Assembly: GCA_020633235.1 (NCBI GenBank)
Contig: JACKEA010000001.1
Span: 248,001-312,000, forward strand
DNA: 64,000 nucleotides
DNA from: Polyangiaceae bacterium
Lineage (GTDB): Bacteria; Myxococcota_A; Polyangia; Polyangiales; Polyangiaceae
Reading direction: 5' to 3'
The position numbers and the translations under genes are program-made. Below are positions 9,801-16,673 of this stretch, piece by piece (the first letter of the stretch is position 1; every line of letters begins with the position of its first letter). Below the pieces are notes generated by a model, which saw only the letters and a list, made by a program, of their open reading frames with translations, ran no database searches and had not been told where the DNA came from.

Positions 9801-11333
9801 GACGACGCGGGCAATCTGACGGAGCTGCGTTTGGAACGGAGCGGCCCGTGTCTTCCGGCCGGTTCGCAGTGTTCGCAGATCTTCGCCTACGATTGGGACG
9901 AGGTCGGACGCCTGGTCCGCGCCCGGCGCTGGGACGTTGCCCAGGCAGAAGTCGGCACTGCGGGCGACCCGCTTCCCGCTCTCGAGCCTGCCGTAACCTT
10001 GGGCTACGGATACGACGCCGGTGACGACCGGGTGTTGAAGTCGGCGTCCACGGCTTCCGGCCAGGACCACTTCACCGCGTACATCTTCGACTCCCTGGAG
10101 CTGCGCCGCGCCCTATGGACCGTGGCGAGCGGGGCGGCCGATGACCTGGACTACGAGCTGACGCCGCTCACGGAGGTGGCGTACCTGTTTGCCAATGGCG
10201 TGCGCTTGGCGCGCCTCGCCTACGAGCCGCCGTCTTCCGCAGTGCCGGACATCGGAGACGCCCATCTCCACGTCTTCTTCGAGCTCGGCGACCATCTCGG
10301 CTCGAGCTCCGTCGTCCTGGATCAAGCGACCAGCGAGCTGGTCGAGCGAAGCACCTACGAAGCCTACGGCGCAACGGAGAGCGACTACCGGCCGGAACGC
10401 TGGAAAGCCTTCCGCGAAGACTACAAGTTCACCGGGAAGGAAGAGGACATCGACGTCGGACTGACGTACTTCGGCAAGCGGTATCTGTCGCCGTATTTAA
10501 ATCGGTGGATTTCGGCGGATCCTCTCGCGGTGCATGTGCCGGGTGAGGCGGACTTGAACGTGTACGCGTACGTGTCGGGACAGGCGCTGAAGGCGACAGA
10601 CCCACTTGGTCTTCAAGCCGTCTGCAACCCTGACAAGCCGCAAGAAGAGGCACGCCGCGCCGGCACGTACAACGCGCGACTGGATCTGAAGCTCGAACGA
10701 GACGTTGAAGATGCCTATCGCCGGTACTCTTCGCGCATCCCGGATGGAGCGACGGCAAAGGAGATCGAATCCCTACACGCGAGGTTCATTGCGGAAGTTA
10801 ACTATCTGGTGGACCAAAACGCGGCGGCGAAGGCGGCCGTGCCAACGGATCCGGCTCTGCGGAGAGCATACGACGAAGGCTACGGTCCGAACTTCGCGAT
10901 GGGAGTTGTCTATCGGCTGTTTCAAGCGGTGGTCGAGAACCTTCCGATGGCGGGGAAAGCGGGCCGTGGCCGTGCGGGTGTTCCGGGCCAGGAGCGACCA
11001 CCGCGCGCGAATCCTGAACCGCCGGTGGAAGGGCCGAAAGAGCCGTATAACCGCCTGAAACATTACGGTAGAACTCCAACGAAAGCAGATCGAAAAGCAG
11101 CCGGCGCGGGCGAGGGTCAGGTGGTTGACCACGACCCGCCGCTAGTGCAGCGGTACTACGAGGGGGATCCAAAGGCGGGAGAGAAGCCGGGGTATCAGAT
11201 GACACCGGCAGAGCGCAAAGCAAGCGCGAATGATAGAACCCGTCACAGGATCCAGACTTCAACGGAATCGAACCGGCAGGGTAACGAAATGCAGAAGTAC
11301 TCCAGGGGACAGAAGAAGAAGTGGAACCTGTGA
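3828..11333 (+). CDS. Secreted SpvB/FG-GAP/Rhs (Tc BC-like) toxin, 2,501 aa
   Basis: Residues 1-26 form a Sec signal peptide ending AHA. A low-complexity linker follows. The SpvB-type domain (about 120-260) contains the STGIATFSIPI and SLSYSSAGGFG motifs. About 500-845 holds FG-GAP/VCBS Asp-rich repeats (VDGDGIADLL, MNGDGITDIV, VNGDGLSDLV). A TcdB-middle-like segment comes next, then a long row of YD/Rhs repeats. The Rhs core runs from DHLGSSSVVLD through FTGKEED (about 2201) to DPLGL (about 2256), where Rhs/TcC proteins normally self-cleave. The last 241 residues are the variable toxin; a VVDHDPP-type motif and basic tail suggest an HNH or endonuclease VII-like nuclease (inference). The order SpvB-TcB-middle-Rhs matches a fused Tc B/C component. 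The next gene is its immunity partner. Confidence 0.9.
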   Translation: MDHGRIASVFALALAAALLVDSAHAEPGTDTGSQSSVPVSDEPAQEYSAIDPDDAPPLAQLEEDAEASAAPVGDPAQTYKAAPASAVTGSASSTPPQSIPAALPTGADKSGVTSQAISVPKGAGTIQGMEESFSAQLSTGIATFSIPIALPRARGAAQPSLSLSYSSAGGFGVAGAGWSLSVPFIARQTDRGIPRYQDNPNWNPEQDRFVFNGGQELVPICTIAAGSCAAGLPQEAFPQWANGWQYFRPRVEGSFMRFFWSPDHQTWVVQDKSGVAMELGVPRDGTNDTQALEVNPDDPGEIYRWHLVRQFDAHGNANPAVGSPSPVNLVVYRYFQDAGMAYLSDIYDTLPAASPNASDLSTYAHHTHLRYEDRTDPTRSYRAGWLIEQRLRVTGIDVTSKTYNGGASQLRRQVRRYHLEYEAGQHVSLLSSVQVEGRCADSEDAAPAETNEALPPVTNCSTLPAMNLGYAHVEAFATDGSPGAADLSGYEGFDERIIPVATSPANSVDEQLSDLFDVNADGLPDVLVTAPGQFSGKHGVYFNGPDGTANAFGPAETIGVAGVGGDNASVLTLSNTNVNPLDVDGDGIADLLHMPAVKTYAVYSPVHTAQGWVWQGREVQLAAGLNPKVDFSTDAIDIRSMDVNFDGLVDLVVSTGTEYETFFALGRYPGGDGLFGKATWTGASSASASNAPQTACVPWSAMPVRFSDPDVKLGDMNGDGITDIVRVRKGDIRYWPGRGNGMWGTGKRDDCPAGTYGTNRYVLMDSGPQYSDIQGDSLLLDDVNGDGLSDLVQVRMTDVDVWLNVDGVGWTKRHVIAGTPAAPSFAKRVRLADLNGSGTRDIVWGDGGNYRYIDLQGGTRPWVLTHVENGLGKTTDIEYSTSTAEMLAAAKANAPWSRTMPTVVHVVKAVTDHDNVTIAGRPPSDQRTEYSYFDPAYDGQQREFRGFARARSVRVGDGNTPTDVTETRFLLGECVKEDPTDFGACTPPERWRDNPREALKGLPYLTERFDENGVVLSTQHTTYRLRQLYVGQDGRAVRHAFDQAEDSYLYDTSPFMPAAASAKETLTTVQLEATLGAAKVDTSTDVSLRSTAGLAHLRRRFDVDVFGNRTQAVAEGCVGGEACSAADEVITTLTDPGRPADDATGWIWRTVRSGVTGDAHPGLVRNEQFTTYNGAGDALKTTAKLSGTLGLHRFHAGGGAVAPAPATASGNDQVIDVSSRTYDTYGNLTQETSPNGRCRGVGYDADFQELATSETVYTGGGCGAGGLSMGAAYDRSFELATLVVDMQSQQTKVAYDQFGRLRMLTRPDPTTPGALSPQPSVKVEYFLPPDLGPGAAHSVIHTMSQDAKVLSDAEYLESWAYVDGMGRTLVTLQEADPSSDGGDAGGWVASALTEFDDKGSVRRKYLELFYDGDPKKFPFSVAPDSPYGRQSYDAFGRQQRTYDLDGTLTLRSAYHALATDMYDAADMSPGPHQGTYATERKDGHGRTVLTTERFHSGALIASRQTKTSYLPTNEPEVITRLHPGSSDAPVVRWLRYDSLGRMVLNAEPNTTKNFDPDPGADASTFEAWRYAYNDFGDLVGTSDARGCGTNFSYDGAGRLVSEDYSPCTSEQAPYSAPDVGSPSGPTGVEVLYLYDSAPAQPYPSLARPPGFGVLSQDFFKGRLVAVWDRASETWSNFDGRGRATESHVRIARPGAPSNALAERYAPRHYKKMMVFDAADREIAATTGATTAELQGTLEALTGTSSAVATTYTARGTLKQVAGSYGTLVGHVERAADGLLNTVEYGDVAKSTTGFSYDLRRRLKSVQTYRGPPPSWTNPPPDYLPAPSYGSDHLPTFQLLLQDDDFTYDVVSNPVEIRDWRVPDEWPDGAKPVTRKIQYDDLYRAARVDYQYSAGDDDWKSPFDAENSGNPSLDDPRRTKPTPHVSFDKRVQRQDFAYDWLGNTSATDDDTHGFYDRSLGEITNASDKPYQLSTAGNGSFGGTRTGTLRTAYDDAGNLTELRLERSGPCLPAGSQCSQIFAYDWDEVGRLVRARRWDVAQAEVGTAGDPLPALEPAVTLGYGYDAGDDRVLKSASTASGQDHFTAYIFDSLELRRALWTVASGAADDLDYELTPLTEVAYLFANGVRLARLAYEPPSSAVPDIGDAHLHVFFELGDHLGSSSVVLDQATSELVERSTYEAYGATESDYRPERWKAFREDYKFTGKEEDIDVGLTYFGKRYLSPYLNRWISADPLAVHVPGEADLNVYAYVSGQALKATDPLGLQAVCNPDKPQEEARRAGTYNARLDLKLERDVEDAYRRYSSRIPDGATAKEIESLHARFIAEVNYLVDQNAAAKAAVPTDPALRRAYDEGYGPNFAMGVVYRLFQAVVENLPMAGKAGRGRAGVPGQERPPRANPEPPVEGPKEPYNRLKHYGRTPTKADRKAAGAGEGQVVDHDPPLVQRYYEGDPKAGEKPGYQMTPAERKASANDRTRHRIQTSTESNRQGNEMQKYSRGQKKKWNL

Positions 11334-11884
11334 ACTACTGCGCGCGGATTGAACGGCACTACGCCGAGCAGTGGAAGAAGCCAGAAGCGCGACTGGATTG
11401 GGTGCCTGGGCCGCGACGAGACTTGCCGGCTGGGTTTGCTGTGCTGGTATTTGCGCGAACATCCGAGATGCGAGCATTTGCCACGAGGTGCATGTCTCAA
11501 CCAGGCGACTCGTTGCGGCTAGAGCTGCACATGCTGTGTCGTGTCAGTGAAGCGCTGCGGTGGCAGCGTGAATTCGCTGAGTTGCTTGCCGCTGTTGCGC
11601 ACTATCATCGTACCGGCGCGACTCTTGACGTTGGACACACAGTGAATTTCGGTCGACCATGGTTGCCCAACTCCACGTGCGAGTATGGTTTGCTTTCGTT
11701 GCCGTATCTCGACGGGCCAAAGCTTGAGTGGCTGGCGGAGCCCGAGGTGAGATTTCTGTGGCTGCTTCCGGTTACGAAACGCGAGGTTGATTTCAAACGA
11801 AAGATGGGACTTGAGGCGCTTGAACAACGTTTCGAGGAGTCAGGGTTGGATTTCCTGGATCCAACTCGCGAGTCTGTGTGCTGA
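11330..11884 (+). CDS. SUFU-family immunity protein
   Basis: This 184-residue protein has the hallmarks of the suppressor-of-fused domain: the core TLDVGHTVNFGRPW, LLSLPYLDGPKLEW, and the C-terminal FLWLLPVTKREVDFKRKMG...LEALEQRFEESGLDFLDP. In bacteria this family is a common immunity partner of polymorphic nuclease toxins (established for Rhs/WapA-type loci). Start choice: GTG at 11330 overlaps the rhs TGA by four bases (GTGA), the same coupling seen for the other immunity genes here. A GTG at 11321 is also in frame. It most likely neutralises the C-terminal toxin of the upstream Rhs protein. Confidence 0.85.
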   Translation: MNYCARIERHYAEQWKKPEARLDWVPGPRRDLPAGFAVLVFARTSEMRAFATRCMSQPGDSLRLELHMLCRVSEALRWQREFAELLAAVAHYHRTGATLDVGHTVNFGRPWLPNSTCEYGLLSLPYLDGPKLEWLAEPEVRFLWLLPVTKREVDFKRKMGLEALEQRFEESGLDFLDPTRESVC

Positions 11885-11981
11885 TGCGGCGCGCCGTCCT
11901 GGCACGGTGGGAGTATGGCCGGGTCGTGCGCGCGCCGGCGGAGGACGCTGCACCATGGGGACTGAAGGACTGGTGGTAGGC

Positions 11982-12103
11982 CTGAGTAATGTTTCGTTGG
12001 CCTGCGGCGCGCGCCAGAACGCGGCGGTGATCGTCGACGAGCTGGAGATGGATCCGATCACGGACGCCCCGGCGCCGGCTGGCCCAACGCAAACATTACT
12101 CAG
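11982..12103. repeat. Left-boundary inverted repeat of element A
   Basis: Arms beginning CTGAGTAATGTTT (11982-12002) and ending AAACATTACTCAG (12081-12103) are inverted copies of about 21 bases around an 80-base GC-rich core. Sequence similarity between copies A, B and C begins at AGGCCTGAG just before the left arm, so this marks the left boundary of the conserved backbone. It is a candidate attachment site, replication site or recombinase binding region; which one cannot be decided here. The rest of the 11885-12261 gene-free stretch holds the hairpin at 12176 and nothing else I recognise. Confidence 0.6.
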
Positions 12104-12175
12104 CCGGCGGCCCAGAGCGGCGGCCGCGCACATCCGCGCTCGCGGCGCAGAGCGCGTCGAACCGCGCGATCCCAA

Positions 12176-12210
12176 GGCCACAGCGGTGGGAGGGTCCCGC
12201 CGCTGTGGCC
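12176..12210. terminator. Strong hairpin at left end of element A
   Basis: Two 16-base arms (GGCCACAGCGGTGGGA and TCCCGCCGCTGTGGCC, one mismatch) are separated by GGG. There is no T-tract, but the site lies between the ends of two converging transcription units, so a bidirectional terminator is plausible. The sequence around the loop (GTGGGAGGGTCCC) reappears in inverted form in the hairpin after the recombinase gene. Confidence 0.5.
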
Positions 12211-12261
12211 GAGTCGTGCGCGCGCCGGTGAACGACGCACATCGCGGCCGTCCGCGGCGCG

Positions 12262-13110
12262 CTACGCACCTTCGCCGGGCGTGTACATGATCTCGACGCC
12301 AGGGCCGGGGCCGGAATCCCACATGAACTGGATGGTGTGCTGCGCGGCCCCCCTCAAGACGCGCAGGTGAGCAGGTCGGCGAATACTCTGCTCGTTGATC
12401 GCGCCAGCAGGTCGGCCGTTCCATGTAGTCATCATGAGCGTGCACTGCAGCCACTGCATTTGAAGCGTGAGGCCGACAACTCGATTGCCGATACTGACGG
12501 GAGCCATTCCGATGCTGCGATCGGAAATGTCCCACTGCTCGCCGATGGTGCCGCTTACGTAGAGACCCAGCGGTGGGGCTAGATGGCTGCCTCCAAAAAG
12601 GACGTCCACCCAGAACTCCGGGATCTCGGAGAAGAGCGTGGTCGCATCTTGCTTGCGCGCGCTGCCGGATGCGAGCAAGGCGCAGAGCGTTTTCAGCATC
12701 CAGCGCTCGAGGTTGTTGCCGTTGAACTGGATGTGTGTCGAGACGGTGCTCGAAGCGGCGATGCGCCGAAGCTCGTCGTCGAAGGCGCTGGCAAAAGCAT
12801 CGAAGGGCCCAAGGGCGTTGTTGTGGGTGGTGCAGAGCACGCGGCTCACGACAGTCTCCGGGCGCACCCATTTCCCATCTGGCGTCCAGGGGAAGCCCCG
12901 GAGAAAGATTCCGCGCTCGTCCTGGCACAGCTTGCGGAGCAAGGCGGCTGAGAAGAGGTGTTCCCCCGAAAGAGAGCTCGAACAGTGACCGACGTCCCGC
13001 GCGTAGCACCCATCCTGCCGCGCACTCGGATCACCGCGAAGTGTGACTCGGATCGGGTTGGTCCGGAGCTGGCGAGACTCTCGTTTCGCTGAACGAGGCT
13101 TCTTGGCCAT
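12262..13110 (-). CDS. HNH-like hypothetical protein, cargo of element A
   Basis: A 282-residue protein with a basic N-terminus, a DVGHCSSSLSGEHLFS segment (about 40-55) and a later LCTTHNNALGPFDAF segment (about 92-106). This Cys/His pairing with a spaced His-Asn resembles degenerate HNH or zinc-knuckle proteins, but catalytic residues are not certain. It starts 10 bases after the stop of the XRE gene and is read with it. It is absent from copies B and C, where the XRE gene runs straight to the hairpin region, so it is accessory cargo. It could be a defence nuclease or an immunity-type protein; its function is unknown. Confidence 0.65.
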   Translation of the reverse strand: MAKKPRSAKRESRQLRTNPIRVTLRGDPSARQDGCYARDVGHCSSSLSGEHLFSAALLRKLCQDERGIFLRGFPWTPDGKWVRPETVVSRVLCTTHNNALGPFDAFASAFDDELRRIAASSTVSTHIQFNGNNLERWMLKTLCALLASGSARKQDATTLFSEIPEFWVDVLFGGSHLAPPLGLYVSGTIGEQWDISDRSIGMAPVSIGNRVVGLTLQMQWLQCTLMMTTWNGRPAGAINEQSIRRPAHLRVLRGAAQHTIQFMWDSGPGPGVEIMYTPGEGA

Positions 13111-13120
13111 CGGAGGCGGC

Positions 13121-13495
13121 TCAAGCCTGGCGAGCGAGCCGATTTCGGTCGAGGAAAGTGTCGATCACGGCGAGGAGCTGTTTGCGCTCGCGCGGGGGCA
13201 GCTTCTCGATCTGCTTGAAGCGTCGCCAGAGGCGCTGGTTGGCGGACTTGGGCGACGCTTTCAACGGCTTGATGCCGAGGAGCTGATCGGCGGAGACGCC
13301 CAAGACCTCGGCGAAAGCGGGGAGTAGCTGCGTGGGCGGGTGGTCGGTCTGGCCCTCGTAGTAGGCGACCATGCGCTGGGAGAGGCCGACGAGCTCGCCC
13401 AGCTCGCGCTGCGAGTAGCCAGCATCGCGACGTAGCTGAGCGAGACGATTGCCAAAGGACTTGGCTGAGGACACCACCATCTTCTTCTTGGGCAC
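13121..13495 (-). CDS. XRE-family repressor of element A
   Basis: The 124-residue protein starts at GTG 13495, which has GGAG nine bases upstream; ATG 13480 is an alternative. The open frame continues upstream, but that part is antisense to the primase gene and is not coding. The helix-turn-helix spans about residues 17-70 (RRDAGYSQRELGELVGLSQR...LGVSADQLLG), followed by a basic/helical tail. It diverges from the primase gene, and the dyad between them is a candidate operator. Its sequence differs clearly from the repressor in copies B and C, although the surrounding backbone is almost identical. Confidence 0.88.
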   Translation of the reverse strand: MPKKKMVVSSAKSFGNRLAQLRRDAGYSQRELGELVGLSQRMVAYYEGQTDHPPTQLLPAFAEVLGVSADQLLGIKPLKASPKSANQRLWRRFKQIEKLPPRERKQLLAVIDTFLDRNRLARQA

Positions 13496-13558
13496 AGACG
13501 GATCTCCGGTAGCTCGGAGAGCGTACCGTCGAGATCCAGGGGGAACGCTTTTTCGCTT

Positions 13559-13585
13559 GCTAAGGCATACAAAGCTTGTATTAGC
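13559..13585. promoter_or_regulatory. Candidate repressor operator, element A
   Basis: A dyad with outer arms GCTAA/TTAGC and inner arms ATACAA-AGC-TTGTAT sits in the 150-base divergent region between the XRE and primase genes. The region also contains the primase leader (TTGACG, then GGAGG six bases before the ATG). Its position fits an operator controlling both directions. The matching place in copies B and C holds a different dyad. Confidence 0.5.
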
Positions 13586-13645
13586 TGGTGGCGGGCTTGT
13601 CGAGGTGATTTTTCGCTTGACGGCTATTTCCTCCTGGAGGCGCAG

Positions 13646-16579
13646 ATGGCGAGAGTGAGCGAGGCAGAAATCCGGGCGTTGAAGCGGGAGATTTCGGTCG
13701 AGCGGCTGGCAGAAGCGCGGGGCGTGAAGCTGAAGAAGCACGGCAAGGATCTGATCGGCCTGTGCCCCTTCCACGACGACCACGAGCCGAGCCTGGTGAT
13801 CACGCCGGAGCGAAACCTGTGGCACTGCCTCGGGGCGTGCCAGGCGGGCGGGAGCGTGATCGACTGGGTGATGAGGGCGGAGGCGGTGAGCTTCCGGCAC
13901 GCGGTGGAGCTTTTGCGGAAGGACCTTCCCTCCTTAGCCGCCGAGGCTGCGGAGTCGCCGGCGAAGCCGCCGCCGAAGAAGACGCTGGTGCCGAAGCTGC
14001 CGCCGGTGGTGGAGCAGGTGGCGAGCGACCAGGAGCTGCTCGTGGAAGTGGTGGACTACTACCACCAGACGCTGCTCGAGACCCCGGAGGCCCGGGCGTA
14101 CCTCGAGAAGCGCGGGCTCGGGAGCGAGGAGGCGATCCGTCACTTCCGCCTGGGCTTCGCGAACCGCACGCTCTCCTATCGCCTGCCCTCTCGCAATCAG
14201 CGCACGGGGAGCGAGCTCCGTGCGGCGCTGGAGCGGCTCGGTGTGTTTCGCGAGAGCGGGCACGAGCACCTGAACGGCTCCCTGGTCGTCCCGATCTTCG
14301 ACGAGGCGGGCCAGGTGGTGGAGCTCTACGGGCGGAAGATCACCCCGCACCTGAGGAAAGGCACGCCGCTGCACCTGTACTTACCAGGGCCGCATCGAGG
14401 CGTCTGGAACTGGCAGGCGCTGCGGGAGTCGAAGGAGATCATCCTGTGCGAGAGCCTGCTCGACGCGCTCACGTTTTGGTGCGCGGGCCACCGAAACGTT
14501 ACCGCGGCCTACGGCGTGGAGGGCTTCACGGACGATCACCGTGAGGCCTTTCGGCGTCACGGCGTCGAGCGGGTGCTGATCGCCTACGATCGCGACGAGG
14601 CGGGAGAGCGAGCAGCGGACAAGCTCGCCCGCGAGCTGGGCGAGGCGGGGATCGCGACCGCGCGGGTGTTGTTTCCGAAGGGGATGGACGCGAACGAGTA
14701 CGCGCTGAAGGTCGCCCCGGCGGACAAGAGCCTGGGGCTGGTGCTGCGCCAGGCGGTGTGGCTCGGGAGCGGGGAGACGCCAGCGGCGGAGCCCAGCGCT
14801 GAGGCGCAGTCGATCGCCGAGGCGTCGCCGGCGCCGGCGCCCACGCCAACGGCAGAGGAGACCCTTCCCTCCTTAGCTGCTTCTTCTGAGGAGCCGGTGC
14901 AGACGGCGGTGGCGGAGAGCGAAGGAGACGACATCGTTTTCCGGTTTGGAGATCGGCGCTGGCGAGTGCGGGGTCTGGACAAGAAAGCGGGGCCGGAGCA
15001 GTTGCGCGTCAACTTGCTGGTCGCCCGAGAAGGCGGGGGCTTTCACGTGGACACGCTGGAGCTGTACGCGGCGAGGCAGCGAGCGGTGTACGTGAAGCTT
15101 GCGGCGGAGGAGCTGGGGCTCGAGGAGCGCGTGATCAAGCACGAGCTCGGCCAGGTGCTGCTCGCGCTGGAGGAGCGGCAGGAGGCGGAGCGCGCGGCGG
15201 ACAGCGCGAAGAAGCCGGCCACGATCAGCGACGCAGATCGCGCGGCGGCGCTCGAGCTTTTGCGGTCGCCGGGGCTCTGCGATCAGATCTTGGAAGACTT
15301 CCGCCGCATGGGCGTTGTCGGCGAAGAAACGAACAAGCTCGTCGGCTACCTGGCGGCGACGAGCCGGAAGCTGGAGGAGCCGCTGGCGGTGATCATCCAA
15401 AGCTCGAGCGCGGCGGGGAAGAGCTCGCTGATGGAGGCGGTGCTGAGCCTGATGCCCGTCGAGGAGCGGGTGCAGTACTCGGCGATGACGGGGCAGAGCC
15501 TCTTCTACATGGGCGAGAGTGATCTGGCGCACAAGATCCTGGCCATCGTCGAAGAGGAGGGAGCGGAGCGAGCGAGCTACGCGCTGAAGCTCTTGCAGAG
15601 CGAGGGGGAGCTGACGATCGCGAGCACGGGCAAGGATCCAGCGACGGGGCGTCTGGTGACGCAGGAGTACCGGGTGGAGGGGCCGGTGATGATCTTCCTG
15701 ACGACGACGGCGATCGAGGTGGACGAAGAGCTCTTGAACCGCTGCATCGTGCTGACGGTGGACGAGGGTCGGGAGCAGACGCGGGCGATCCACGATCGGC
15801 AGCGGCGAGCGCGGACGCTGGAGGGCGTCGTGGCTCGGCAAGAGCGCGGGCGGCTGATGGAGCTGCACCAGAACGCGCAGCGGCTGCTCAGGCCGCTCTC
15901 GGTGGTAAATCCGTACGCGGAGCAGCTCACGTTTCCCGATCACCGGACGCGGATGCGGCGGGACCACATGAAGTACCTGGCGCTGATCGAGGCCATCGCG
16001 CTGCTCCATCAATACCAGCGGCCGGTGCGAGAGGTGGAGCACCGAGGGACGAAGCTCCGGTACGTGGAGGTGACGAAGGCGGACATCGCGCTGGCGAATC
16101 GGCTGACGCACGAGGTGCTGGGACGGAGCCTGGACGAGCTTCCGCCGCAGACGCGGCGCTTGCTGGGGCTGGTGGACGAGCTGGTGAGGGAAGAGACGAA
16201 GCGGCTGGGGCTCGAGCGCGGAGATTTTCGCTTTAGTCGCCGAGAGCTGCGCGACCGCACGGGCTGGGGCGACACGCAGCTCCGCGTCCATCTGGGCCGG
16301 TTGCTCGAGCTGGAGTACGTGTTGGCGCACCGTGGACGCCAGGGCCAGAGCTACGCGTACGAGCTGTGCTGGAGCGCGAGCGAGGATGACGGACCATTCC
16401 TGCCCGGTTTGATCGACGCGGAAGCGCTGGAGGAGTCGTCTACGATTTCAACTTCGCGGGGGTCGAAGCCCAACTTCGCGGGGGGTGTGCGGGGTGGATG
16501 CGGGGGGGTGATGCGGGGGGTGTGCGGGGTGGCGAAGACGAGGCGAAGCCGCAGCAAAACAGCGGCGCTCGCGATCTGA
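13646..16579 (+). CDS. CHC2/TOPRIM primase fused to P-loop ATPase, copy A
   Basis: 977 residues; GGAGG precedes the ATG. A DnaG-like zinc finger (C40, H43, C61, C65) is followed by a TOPRIM domain (E269 in LCESLLDA; D315 and D317 in AYDRDEAG) and a Pro/Ala linker (about 375-420). A P-loop NTPase carries a Walker A-like SSSAAGKSS at about 585-593 and an acidic Walker B-like ILAIVEEEGAE at about 631-641. A winged-helix-like part (about 850-910) follows. The domain order fits a self-contained replication protein of a plasmid, phage satellite or integrative element. It lies directly before the recombinase. The last residues differ in frame from copy C because of a variable G-rich tract. Confidence 0.88.
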   Translation: MARVSEAEIRALKREISVERLAEARGVKLKKHGKDLIGLCPFHDDHEPSLVITPERNLWHCLGACQAGGSVIDWVMRAEAVSFRHAVELLRKDLPSLAAEAAESPAKPPPKKTLVPKLPPVVEQVASDQELLVEVVDYYHQTLLETPEARAYLEKRGLGSEEAIRHFRLGFANRTLSYRLPSRNQRTGSELRAALERLGVFRESGHEHLNGSLVVPIFDEAGQVVELYGRKITPHLRKGTPLHLYLPGPHRGVWNWQALRESKEIILCESLLDALTFWCAGHRNVTAAYGVEGFTDDHREAFRRHGVERVLIAYDRDEAGERAADKLARELGEAGIATARVLFPKGMDANEYALKVAPADKSLGLVLRQAVWLGSGETPAAEPSAEAQSIAEASPAPAPTPTAEETLPSLAASSEEPVQTAVAESEGDDIVFRFGDRRWRVRGLDKKAGPEQLRVNLLVAREGGGFHVDTLELYAARQRAVYVKLAAEELGLEERVIKHELGQVLLALEERQEAERAADSAKKPATISDADRAAALELLRSPGLCDQILEDFRRMGVVGEETNKLVGYLAATSRKLEEPLAVIIQSSSAAGKSSLMEAVLSLMPVEERVQYSAMTGQSLFYMGESDLAHKILAIVEEEGAERASYALKLLQSEGELTIASTGKDPATGRLVTQEYRVEGPVMIFLTTTAIEVDEELLNRCIVLTVDEGREQTRAIHDRQRRARTLEGVVARQERGRLMELHQNAQRLLRPLSVVNPYAEQLTFPDHRTRMRRDHMKYLALIEAIALLHQYQRPVREVEHRGTKLRYVEVTKADIALANRLTHEVLGRSLDELPPQTRRLLGLVDELVREETKRLGLERGDFRFSRRELRDRTGWGDTQLRVHLGRLLELEYVLAHRGRQGQSYAYELCWSASEDDGPFLPGLIDAEALEESSTISTSRGSKPNFAGGVRGGCGGVMRGVCGVAKTRRSRSKTAALAI
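16480..16532 (+). repeat. G-rich variable tract near primase 3' end
   Basis: Runs of four to seven G separated by TGTGC, TGGATGC and TGATGC. Copies B (about 24174-24226) and C (about 31873-31925) have a different G/GGTCGG-rich tract in the same place. The difference shifts the frame, so copy A ends 94 bases before the recombinase whereas in copy C the primase stop overlaps the recombinase start. The G-runs could form a quadruplex. Confidence 0.6.
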
Positions 16580-16673
16580 AGAGTGATCGCGCACAGAAAG
16601 CGCGTCGCGGGAACGGACAAGCGTCGTCGTACGTGCGCGGAGTCGTAGCGGTCCGGCGAGCGGATGCGAGCTG

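Noticed and set aside
11978..12210. A tRNA or other known RNA gene at the element border
   Set aside because: The inverted repeat and hairpin do not form a cloverleaf and lack tRNA consensus positions.
13496..13900. N-terminal extension of the XRE gene into the primase gene
   Set aside because: The extension is antisense to the zinc finger coding part; a GTG with GGAG at 13495 explains the start.
14873..16330. 485-residue minus-strand open frame across primase A (and equal frames in copies B and C)
   Set aside because: Composition is Arg/Leu/His-rich and follows the third-position GC of the real gene; no domain is readable.
16480..16532. CRISPR-like short repeats
   Set aside because: The units are G-run variations of unequal length without spacers; no cas gene is present.
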